From positions 1 to 17,308 of the forward strand of contig JAAZZY010000026.1 in assembly GCA_014239035.1 (NCBI GenBank): DNA of 17,308 nt. The letters are read 5' to 3'. The translations under genes and the position numbers were made by a program. The notes under the pieces are model-generated. The model worked only from the letters and a program-made list of their open reading frames with translations. It was not told the DNA's origin and ran no database searches. Below are positions 7,301-13,535 of the stretch, piece after piece (the first letter of the stretch is position 1; each line of letters opens with the position of its first letter). The stretch comes from Chlamydiia bacterium. Its GTDB lineage: Bacteria > Chlamydiota > Chlamydiia > Chlamydiales > JAAZZY01.

Positions 7301-8017
7301 ATGAGCGTTTTTAAGTTTGAATCCGACACACTGCAAGATCTGTTAGACCATATCGATGCAAAAACATTATTTATATTTGACATTGACCATACCCTGATTG
7401 AACCGGTCCAGATTATCGGTAGCACTCACTGGGAAAAGTATATTGCGAAAAAACTCAAAGGCCAGGGGTTTACCCATCATGAAGCTTCAATTAGAGCCTT
7501 TCATCAATGGAGAACAATTCAGCACCTTACAGCTGTTAAAGCCGTTGAAAATTCCATATATGAAGTTCTTCGCTTAATTGACTCATTAAACCTGCGGACA
7601 CTCGGCCTTACCGCTAGAGACAGTACGCTCTCAGAACTTACTTTTGATCAGCTGAAATCTGTAGGCCTCGATAAAATATTTACCTTTCAGTCTCCTAGTG
7701 AAGATTTAGCAGCAGACTACCCATGCCGCTATTTTAATGGTGCTGTTTTTTGTGGGTTTAACAGAAAAGATATAGGACTTCGTCTTTTTCTAGAGCATGT
7801 TAAAGTGAAGCCTCAAAAGGTTGTCTTTGTTGATGACCAAAAAAGCCATGTTGATGAACTTGAAGAATTCTCTATTGCCGAAGGCATTGAATATGTGGGT
7901 ATGACCTATCACGCTTCGGGAGACCATAAGTTTAATCCTCAAATTGCTGAGATTCAAGAGAAATATCTACCCAAGCTTATTAGTGACCGAGAAGCTTTGG
8001 ATTTACTTGAGGCCTAA
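7301..8017 (+). CDS. DUF2608-type HAD-superfamily phosphatase-like protein
   Basis: A 238-residue HAD-fold protein with the four motifs in order: I, FDIDHTL with nucleophile Asp27 and Asp29; II, LGLTAR with Thr104; III, FNRKD with Lys156; IV, VVFVDDQKSHVDELE with Asp178/Asp179. The layout, with a helical insert after motif I (HWEKYIAKKL; AFHQWRTIQ), matches DUF2608, a family I associate with Legionella and chlamydia-like bacteria. All catalytic residues are present, so it is probably an active phosphatase; the substrate is unknown. Unlike some relatives it has no signal peptide. Its TAA overlaps the ATG of rlmB as TAATG, so the two are translationally coupled. Confidence 0.82.
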   Translation: MSVFKFESDTLQDLLDHIDAKTLFIFDIDHTLIEPVQIIGSTHWEKYIAKKLKGQGFTHHEASIRAFHQWRTIQHLTAVKAVENSIYEVLRLIDSLNLRTLGLTARDSTLSELTFDQLKSVGLDKIFTFQSPSEDLAADYPCRYFNGAVFCGFNRKDIGLRLFLEHVKVKPQKVVFVDDQKSHVDELEEFSIAEGIEYVGMTYHASGDHKFNPQIAEIQEKYLPKLISDREALDLLEA

Positions 8018-8769
8018 TGTCAAAACAAAAACTGCAAAATGCAAATCTGGTAATGGGCTGTCACACGATAGAAGCTCTACTCAAACATAGCCCTAATCGA
8101 TTCATAAAAGCTTATCATCTTAAATCTAATGAAAATACTCAAGACCGTAAACAAAAGCTAATTTCAAGCTTAGAGGGCCTTTCCGTACCACTGCAGGGTT
8201 GTTCCAAGTCAGAGCTAGAGCGACTTTGCGGCTCAACTTCGCACCAAGGTATCGTCGCCGTATTAAAAAAGCGTCCACCTTTTGATTTAGAAAGCTTTTT
8301 AGAAAACAATCAAAGCAAACTTGTTGTTGTTTTGGATAGTATATATGACCCACACAATCTAGGAGCTATTTTGCGCTCTTGCGAATGCTTTGGAGTGGGC
8401 CTTGTAGTCTGGTCCAAAAATAGGAGTGCTCCACTCTCTCCTGTTGTGACAAAAACTAGCTCCTCTGCCTCAGAATTTGTTCCTATTCATATTGTATCTA
8501 ATTTATCTACGACTTTGGACAAGTTTGTAAAAGCTGATTATACATTAATAGGAGCGCAAGTCTCAGAAAATAGCCAAGACCTTTTTGCGTATGATTTCCC
8601 TCAGCACTCTGTATTGATCCTTGGAAGTGAAGGAGAGGGGATTCGACCTCTATTGCAAAAGAAGCTTAACCAATCCGTAGCTATTCCTATGCAGGGAAAA
8701 ATTGAATCTCTGAATGTCTCGCAGGCTGCAGCTCTATGTATAGGAGTCTGGAGTAATCAACAATCTTGA
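8017..8769 (+). CDS. rlmB: RlmB-like 23S rRNA 2'-O-ribose methyltransferase (SpoU/TrmH family)
   Basis: A 250-residue SPOUT methyltransferase that uses S-adenosylmethionine to methylate a ribose 2'-OH; RlmB modifies G2251 of 23S rRNA in E. coli. The N-terminal substrate-binding domain begins VMGCHTIEALL and has the SHQGIVAV strand typical of RlmB. The catalytic SpoU domain shows motif 1 LDSIYDPHNLGAILRS with Asn114 and Arg120, motif 2 ILGSEGEGIRPLL (Glu205/Gly206) and motif 3 IPMQGKIESLNVSQAAAL, which forms the knotted SAM site. Length matches E. coli RlmB (243). Another TrmH-family specificity cannot be ruled out. The start overlaps the HAD gene stop by one base, and the 3' end overlaps the opposing speE-like gene by 13 bases. 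Confidence 0.88.
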   Translation: MSKQKLQNANLVMGCHTIEALLKHSPNRFIKAYHLKSNENTQDRKQKLISSLEGLSVPLQGCSKSELERLCGSTSHQGIVAVLKKRPPFDLESFLENNQSKLVVVLDSIYDPHNLGAILRSCECFGVGLVVWSKNRSAPLSPVVTKTSSSASEFVPIHIVSNLSTTLDKFVKADYTLIGAQVSENSQDLFAYDFPQHSVLILGSEGEGIRPLLQKKLNQSVAIPMQGKIESLNVSQAAALCIGVWSNQQS

Positions 8770-9662
8770 TCGAGTTCTTCATTAAGGTATTTTGGGGCTG
8801 AAAAAGATCCTTTGTGAATTTCAGGGCTGTAGTATTTCACCCGGTTTTCAATAACTTCAAAACGTTTCTTAATTTTCTTTACGCTTAAAAAATCACGGGG
8901 CTGATCTTTAAAGGAAATGGAAAAGGCTTTGATACCACCTAGTTGACTTGGAGCTGGGGCAAAATAATAATAAGATGAGTCAAAAAGCTCTTTTTTCAAA
9001 TTTTGTGCATTTTTTAGCATAGGAAGCTGTGTTATAGGGCTTCCACTTAGACAGACCAAAATACCATCGGGATTTAAAACCTTTTGGCAGAGGTTAAAAA
9101 AGTGCCTATGAAAAAGTGAGCGCGATGGGCCAAAAGGATCTGGAGCGTTGACAATAACAACATCATAGTTGTACTTAGATTTCTTTAGATAGTTATAGCC
9201 ATCATCAATAAGAAGGTGAACCCTTGGGTCATCAAAAGCTGAGTCTGCTAAAGATGGGAAGTTTTGCTTGCATAAATCCACAATCTTAGCATCAAGCTCT
9301 ATGACAATAATTTCTTCAATAGATGGATATTTGATTGCTTCTCTCACACAAGCCCCGTCCCCACCACCAATAATAAGAACCCTTTTTGGGTTCGGGTGAG
9401 TCAATAGTGGCACATGTGCAAGCATTTCATGGTAAATAAATTCATCCTTTTCAGAGAATTGAACAACGTCATCTATCATTAAAATCTTACCTAAAGAGCG
9501 GTTGTTAAAGATAGTGATTTGTTGGTGGGATGATTGCTCGTTTGAAATCATTTCTTTGATTTGAAATGTTTGGATCCAGTCTGTGCTCAGGTCCGGTTGA
9601 GCCGAAAATAGCATAGAGGCATAGCAAATCAGTAAAAATGTAGGAAGATTTTTAAAAAGCAT
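8757..9662 (-). CDS. speE: Spermidine synthase-like protein with signal peptide
   Basis: A 301-residue member of the spermidine synthase family, which transfers aminopropyl from decarboxylated SAM to putrescine. Family features are the N-terminal strand domain, YHEMLAHVPL near 77-86, the nucleotide-binding VLIIGGGDGA near 95-104, VIELD near 120-124, and DDGYNYL near 153-159. The active-site motif usually written D-S-x-D-P here reads NAPDP, so the first Asp is Asn172 while Asp175 is kept. The PTYPxG region reads APAPSQLGG. The N-terminus (MLFKNLPTFLLICYASMLFSA) looks like a Sec signal peptide or anchor, which is unusual for a normally cytosolic enzyme. The ATG at 9662 has GAG upstream; a TTG five codons earlier has no ribosome site. 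Substrate may therefore differ from the standard enzyme. Confidence 0.78.
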   Translation of the reverse strand: MLFKNLPTFLLICYASMLFSAQPDLSTDWIQTFQIKEMISNEQSSHQQITIFNNRSLGKILMIDDVVQFSEKDEFIYHEMLAHVPLLTHPNPKRVLIIGGGDGACVREAIKYPSIEEIIVIELDAKIVDLCKQNFPSLADSAFDDPRVHLLIDDGYNYLKKSKYNYDVVIVNAPDPFGPSRSLFHRHFFNLCQKVLNPDGILVCLSGSPITQLPMLKNAQNLKKELFDSSYYYFAPAPSQLGGIKAFSISFKDQPRDFLSVKKIKKRFEVIENRVKYYSPEIHKGSFSAPKYLNEELDQDC

Positions 9663-9729
9663 GTAATAAATTCTCAAAATATCGTGGTAGTTTACACGTA
9701 ATTTAAGTTTATGACGACGGAAAAAAAGA

Positions 9730-11022
9730 TTATTTAGTTCTAGGGGTAATACGAACTTTTTTGATTTGACGATCTGTTGTGCTTAGAACTTCAAGAACAA
9801 AGTCATCATGATTAATTTTGAGGTCTGGTGCAGGGATCGAGCCTGCTCGATGAATGATATAACCACCAACTGTGTCATAGTCACCAATCCTTGGGATCTT
9901 CACATGGCAGTTTTGCTCAATATCAAAGAGGCTCATTCGTCCATTGACAATCCATGAATTTTGTTGTTGGGTATAGAGGTTTTCTACTTCATTATCATAT
10001 TCATCTTCTATTTCACCAACAATCTCTTCGAGGAGATCTTCAATAGTAATCACTCCTTCAACTGCTCCAAATTCGTCAACTACAAGTGCAAGATGCTGTT
10101 GTTTTTGTAGAAACTCTTGCATTAAGTGGGAAATCTTTCTAGTTTCAGGGGTATATATAGCTTTCGACATTAATTTAGAAATAGGCTCATTAAGCAGATC
10201 TAGATTATTGCTTTCTACGCTATCCATGAAAAAATTAAAAATGTCTTTGTAGAGGACTATTCCCTTTATGTGGTCCAAAGAATCTTCAAAGATTGGTATG
10301 CGACTGTAATTCTCTTCTTTTAATATTTTAGCAGCTTTACCTATTGATGTTGTAGATGGAAGAGCAAAAACGTCCATCCGAGGAACCATTACTTCTCGAA
10401 CAATGCGCTCTTTAAACTTAAGAATAGATTCAATCAAAAGACGGTCATTAGCTTCTAGATTTTTATCAGGTAGTGACTCCCTGAGTAAATCGTACATTTT
10501 TTCTTTAATCAGCTCAAGGTGTTCCTTTGTCGAACTCTGCTTGGTGTAGGTATATTGAGTGATCTTTAAAAAGGGGTACAATATAGGAAATAAAATAGTG
10601 AGGTAAAATGATGTGGTTAGCCCGCCTGCTAAGAAGTTTGCTTTTGCACTTTTTAAAGATAGCAATCTCGGCAGCAAGTCGCTTAAAAAAATATAGATTA
10701 ATAAGAGTCCAAAAAGAATAAACGGAAGGCTTGTCCAGTCGAGCCTGAAGCTTTCAAGCGATGATATTAATATAAATGATGATACACCAAATCCAAAGCG
10801 AGCTATATTTTTACCAAAAACACAACTAACAAAAAGACCATTGAAGTATTTCTTTTTATAGAAAAGGTTATAGAACTTCCCGTAGAAAAATATAATAGGG
10901 TGTTGGTTCAAAAAATCTTTGGTGTGAACTTTTTGTGTTTTACGAAACACCTGAGTCAGAGTGCATAACAGGTAGACCTGAAAGGCAAAAAAGACAGTCA
11001 AAATTAATGGTATTAGGAGCAA
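9730..11022 (-). CDS. CorC/CNNM-like membrane protein with CBS pair
   Basis: A 430-residue protein of the family loosely called hemolysin-like or CorC/CNNM, thought to be involved in divalent cation (Mg/Co) transport. An N-terminal membrane domain has about four segments (near 2-20, 75-90, 98-118 and 130-152), diverged from the usual DUF21 sequence. The CBS pair follows at about 209-340 (VREVMVPRMDVFAL; LALVVDEFGAVEGVITIEDL), then a CorC_HlyC domain at about 356-428 (SWIVNGRMSL; IGDYDTVGGYII). It lies 13 bases downstream of ybeY, the same pairing I recall as CT422/CT423 in Chlamydia trachomatis. The start is TTG with GGA eight bases upstream; no ATG is available nearby in frame. Confidence 0.85.
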   Translation of the reverse strand: MLLIPLILTVFFAFQVYLLCTLTQVFRKTQKVHTKDFLNQHPIIFFYGKFYNLFYKKKYFNGLFVSCVFGKNIARFGFGVSSFILISSLESFRLDWTSLPFILFGLLLIYIFLSDLLPRLLSLKSAKANFLAGGLTTSFYLTILFPILYPFLKITQYTYTKQSSTKEHLELIKEKMYDLLRESLPDKNLEANDRLLIESILKFKERIVREVMVPRMDVFALPSTTSIGKAAKILKEENYSRIPIFEDSLDHIKGIVLYKDIFNFFMDSVESNNLDLLNEPISKLMSKAIYTPETRKISHLMQEFLQKQQHLALVVDEFGAVEGVITIEDLLEEIVGEIEDEYDNEVENLYTQQQNSWIVNGRMSLFDIEQNCHVKIPRIGDYDTVGGYIIHRAGSIPAPDLKINHDDFVLEVLSTTDRQIKKVRITPRTK

Positions 11023-11035
11023 ATGGAAAATCCGG

Positions 11036-11482
11036 TTATTTATAAATAAGTTTATTACTTTTTATTAAATAATTCATCGATTTTTTCTCTGCAAGGCGCA
11101 TCTTTGATTTATCGTCATTTTTTATGTCATCGTAGCCAAGAAGATGCAGGATTCCATGGACAAGATAAAGAGTGAGTTCAGTATAGATTTGATCGGGACT
11201 ATCTGCGCAGTAGTCAATAGCTGCTTTTGGTGAAACAAAAACCTCACCTAAAAAACAAGGCTTAGACCCTGGTTGATCGACTTGAATAGATATACAGTCA
11301 GTGGGTGTTGGATCATCAAAGTGCTTAGCATGCTGAGAGCAAATAGTCTTTTCATCTACAAAATAGACCATGACTTCATCGCAAGTTACTCCCTCGACGC
11401 TTAAAACGGCTTTTACTGCATCTAGTGCAGAGTCTGTGTTTATGGGTAATAGATCTTGGTGATTTTCAACCAGAATATCCAA
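11036..11482 (-). CDS. ybeY: Endoribonuclease YbeY (rRNA maturation factor)
   Basis: A 148-residue UPF0054 metalloprotein. YbeY acts in 16S rRNA 3'-end maturation and ribosome quality control in the cytoplasm. The metal-binding motif is clear: HGILHLLGYDD near 109-119, with His109 and His113. The third ligand, His in E. coli (HGMLHLLGYDH), is Asp119 here. The length matches the family (about 150), and the upstream half contains the expected FVDEKTI (normally V-x-N/D-x-x-I) strand. The start is TTG at 11482, one base after the stop of the small basic gene, so translation is probably coupled; the next in-frame Met is at residue 38, which would remove conserved sequence. Confidence 0.9.
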   Translation of the reverse strand: MDILVENHQDLLPINTDSALDAVKAVLSVEGVTCDEVMVYFVDEKTICSQHAKHFDDPTPTDCISIQVDQPGSKPCFLGEVFVSPKAAIDYCADSPDQIYTELTLYLVHGILHLLGYDDIKNDDKSKMRLAEKKSMNYLIKSNKLIYK

Positions 11483-11483
11483 A

Positions 11484-11642
11484 CTAGTCTTCTGATGGAG
11501 TCTTAGGAAGTCCTGTGACTTTCTTTTTATCCTCTTTCCAACGTCCTAACTTCTTTAAAACATCTATTCTTTCATAGCGCTTTAAAACATTTCTTTTTTT
11601 GGTAGATTGTATTGACTTTCCAAAACTTGGGTGACGTGACAT
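11484..11642 (-). CDS. Small basic protein (52 aa), chlamydial type
   Basis: Begins MSRHPSFGKSIQSTKKRNVL and contains KRYERIDVLKKLGRWKE and GLPKTPSED at the C-terminus. It is Lys/Arg-rich. The pattern M-S-x-x-P-S ... K-R-N-V-L-K-R-x-E-R ... W ... G-L-P-K-T matches, from memory, a small basic protein family shared by Chlamydiae and Verrucomicrobia and the tiny gene before the ybeY homologue in Chlamydia trachomatis. Its function is unknown; charge and position next to ybeY suggest RNA or ribosome binding, which is inference. The stop lies one base before the TTG of ybeY. The ATG lacks an obvious Shine-Dalgarno and follows the other tiny gene by 22 bases. Confidence 0.8.
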   Translation of the reverse strand: MSRHPSFGKSIQSTKKRNVLKRYERIDVLKKLGRWKEDKKKVTGLPKTPSED

Positions 11643-11664
11643 AATTCTTAACTTGAGTTAAAGG

Positions 11665-11844
11665 TTAAACTGTTTTTATTTTTCCGACAAAAAATTGACT
11701 GGAAAGATCTCCTTGGAGACCGTTTGCTCTTTCTTTGTAACCGAGCTCTAAGTTATCTTTCTTAGGTCCAGTTTTAGGTCCAGCAGGTCTTGGTCTTTTT
11801 GGAGAAACGTTTCTTCTTCTAGCTTGTTTGCTTAATCTTGTCAT
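11665..11844 (-). CDS. Small basic protein (59 aa), unknown function
   Basis: Begins MTRLSKQARRRNVSPKRPRP and continues with a Pro/Gly/Lys-rich stretch (AGPKTGPKKDN), then LELGYKERANGLQGDL and a hydrophobic end (SSQFFVGKIKTV). It is highly basic in its first half. AAGGAA lies about ten bases before the ATG, supporting translation. It resembles the second tiny gene of the Chlamydia trachomatis CT421.1/CT421.2 pair by position; I could not compare sequences. An RNA- or ribosome-associated role is an inference from composition and from the neighbours. Confidence 0.75.
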   Translation of the reverse strand: MTRLSKQARRRNVSPKRPRPAGPKTGPKKDNLELGYKERANGLQGDLSSQFFVGKIKTV

Positions 11845-11923
11845 AATTCTCTGTTCCTTACAAATTAAGGGAATAGTTTAGAGGAATTAGAAATATTTTT
11901 ACAAGTAATTTTTCTTAAAATAA

Positions 11924-12574
11924 TTACTTTTCAGTCTGTTGAGGAGGAGTGTATTCCTCGGGGTGTACAATTCCACAAGAGACTGTAAATTTGATAGCGT
12001 CTTCAATACTCATATTTACTTCTACTAGGTCACTTTTTTTAAAAAGTAGTAGATATCCCGATATCGGGTGTGGCGCAGTGGGAAGAAGAACGGTTGCCAA
12101 TTCTTCTTCTAGAGCGCTCTGACACGCTTTTGGGGGAGCTCCACTCAGAAGGCCCAGGCAGTATTTGTTTTTAGTGGGAAAGGGGACTAGAACTACTTTT
12201 TTGAAGGTTTCTGCATCAGGTGAAAAAATACTTTTAATAATGTCTTTAGTAGTTCTGTATATCGTGCTGACAATAGGAAGCTTATGGATTATTTTGTCGC
12301 TGATTTTTATGAAGTAGTTTATAAAGAAAATACGTGCTAATGCCCCAATAAAGACTGTGAGCAAAAAGAGGCCCATCAAAATAAAAATTTGAACTGTATA
12401 GCGAACGACTTTTGTAGGAATATAGTCAAATATTGCGGGGTGGAAATGATGGAGCAAGTTATAAAAATATTTAGCAAATGGGTGCGTGAGGAAATTAAGA
12501 ACAAAGAGAATGATAAATACAGTCAATGCGAAGGGCAAAAGAAGGGCAATTCCGGAGATAAGCAGCTTTTTCAT
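11924..12574 (-). CDS. DUF502 membrane protein (downstream copy)
   Basis: A 216-residue DUF502 protein. Two membrane helices lie near 3-29 (LLISGIALLLPFALTVFIIL) and 57-88 (VVRYTVQIFILMGLFLLTVF), followed by the family core: KIIHKLPIVSTIYRTTKDI, VVLVPFPTKN, TVLLPTAPHPISGYLLLF and a C-terminal MSIEDAIKFTVSCGIV. Function is unknown; in other bacteria and plants the family is membrane-bound and has been linked to trafficking (COV1/LCV in plants). The start codon overlaps the stop of the upstream copy as ATGA, so the pair is translationally coupled. It is clearly a paralogue of that neighbour. About 80 bases without a gene separate it from the tiny basic gene downstream. Confidence 0.88.
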   Translation of the reverse strand: MKKLLISGIALLLPFALTVFIILFVLNFLTHPFAKYFYNLLHHFHPAIFDYIPTKVVRYTVQIFILMGLFLLTVFIGALARIFFINYFIKISDKIIHKLPIVSTIYRTTKDIIKSIFSPDAETFKKVVLVPFPTKNKYCLGLLSGAPPKACQSALEEELATVLLPTAPHPISGYLLLFKKSDLVEVNMSIEDAIKFTVSCGIVHPEEYTPPQQTEK

Positions 12575-13245
12575 TGGTCCTCATTTTTCGGTATGGAGAT
12601 TTTACTATCAGTCCCTTTGGCATTAGATACCATTCCGCAAGAGACAATAAATTTCAGGGCATCTTCTATTGACATATCTATGTGGATGACTTCATCAATT
12701 GGAAATTGTAGTAAATAACCTGTTGTGGGGTTTGGAGTGGTTGGTAAAAAAACTGAGACTAATTCTTGGTTTGTAGGCTTATTAAAAACAGTTGGTGATT
12801 CGCGACTTAGAAATCCTACGCACCGCGTGTTAGCATTGGGGAAAGCTACCATCACCACCTGCTTAAAAGCCTTTCCCTGTGGGGTGAACATTACATTAAT
12901 AACTTCTTTGACAGTCTTGTAGAGCTTGTTAATAATAGGGATTCTATGAATAATTTTATCGCCAATTTTAACTAGGTATTTGAAAATAAACCACCTAGCG
13001 AAGAGGCCTAACATTAAAACAACTAAGAATATAGCCACTAATATAACAGCTTTACTCCAAATTTTAAGCGCCTCATCAGAACTAATGATCGGATTCGATA
13101 CGCTCATCAAAGGACTCTGATGCAGAATCTTTTCTGCGAAACCTAAAAAGGGCTGTGTCAAAAGGTCAATAATGAGTAGTACGATGATGACCGTCAACCC
13201 AACTGGAAGGATAATGACTAAACCTGTTAAAAAATTTTTTTTCAT
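12571..13245 (-). CDS. DUF502 membrane protein (upstream copy)
   Basis: A 224-residue DUF502 protein with membrane helices near 5-28 and 62-87, then KIIHRIPIINKLYKTVKEV, VVMVAFPNAN, SVFLPTTPNPTTGYLLQF and MSIEDALKFIVSCGMV, nearly the same motif order as the downstream copy. It differs by a longer loop between the helices (residues about 36-61) and a charged tail. The two copies probably arose by tandem duplication and may form a hetero-oligomer in the inner membrane. The ATG has only a weak GAG upstream. A 10-base direct repeat lies in the region before it. Confidence 0.88.
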   Translation of the reverse strand: MKKNFLTGLVIILPVGLTVIIVLLIIDLLTQPFLGFAEKILHQSPLMSVSNPIISSDEALKIWSKAVILVAIFLVVLMLGLFARWFIFKYLVKIGDKIIHRIPIINKLYKTVKEVINVMFTPQGKAFKQVVMVAFPNANTRCVGFLSRESPTVFNKPTNQELVSVFLPTTPNPTTGYLLQFPIDEVIHIDMSIEDALKFIVSCGMVSNAKGTDSKISIPKNEDQ

Positions 13246-13265
13246 ATTCTCACTGTACTATTTCT

Positions 13266-13319
13266 TAAGTAAACTGATTAACACATAGCACCGAAATTAA
13301 AGTTAAAGATAAGTAAACT
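13266..13319. repeat. Two copies of TAAGTAAACT upstream of the DUF502 pair
   Basis: TAAGTAAACT occurs at 13266-13275 and 13310-13319, 44 bases apart start to start, 20 to 75 bases upstream of the DUF502 start. It could be a pair of regulator sites; in AT-rich DNA chance is also possible. Confidence 0.35.
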
Positions 13320-13369
13320 AGCACGATTAGATGATTTATGACCATTTTAATGGAAAATTAGCAAAGTAA

Positions 13370-13522
13370 TTATTTTGAAGCATGAAACTCTTCTAAATCA
13401 TTTTGATTACTGAGACCCAAAACGGCAACTTTAGCGCCTTTTAGAATAAAATCTTTTGCAATGGCTTTTCCGATTCGACTATTTCTACCTGTTACTACAT
13501 CGACTTTATCTTTAAATCTCAT
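13370..13522 (-). pseudogene. Truncated short-chain dehydrogenase (FabG-like) N-terminus
   Basis: A 50-codon frame begins MRFKDKVDVVTGRNSRIGKA and continues IAKDFILKGAKVAVLG before ending EEFHASK and a stop. This is the first beta-alpha-beta unit of an SDR (Rossmann NAD(P)-binding) enzyme, but a full SDR has about 250 residues. The cofactor motif TGxxxGxG reads TGRNSRIG, so glycines that bind cofactor are replaced by Arg. Nothing downstream in any minus-strand frame continues the fold. It is most simply the decayed remnant of an SDR gene, 13 bases downstream of RNase R on the same strand. A functional short peptide cannot be excluded. Confidence 0.65.
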
Positions 13523-13535
13523 CTCACATCATTTC

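Noticed and set aside
12389..12922. Plus-strand frames opposite the DUF502 genes
   Set aside because: Shadows of well-supported minus-strand genes with no independent signals.
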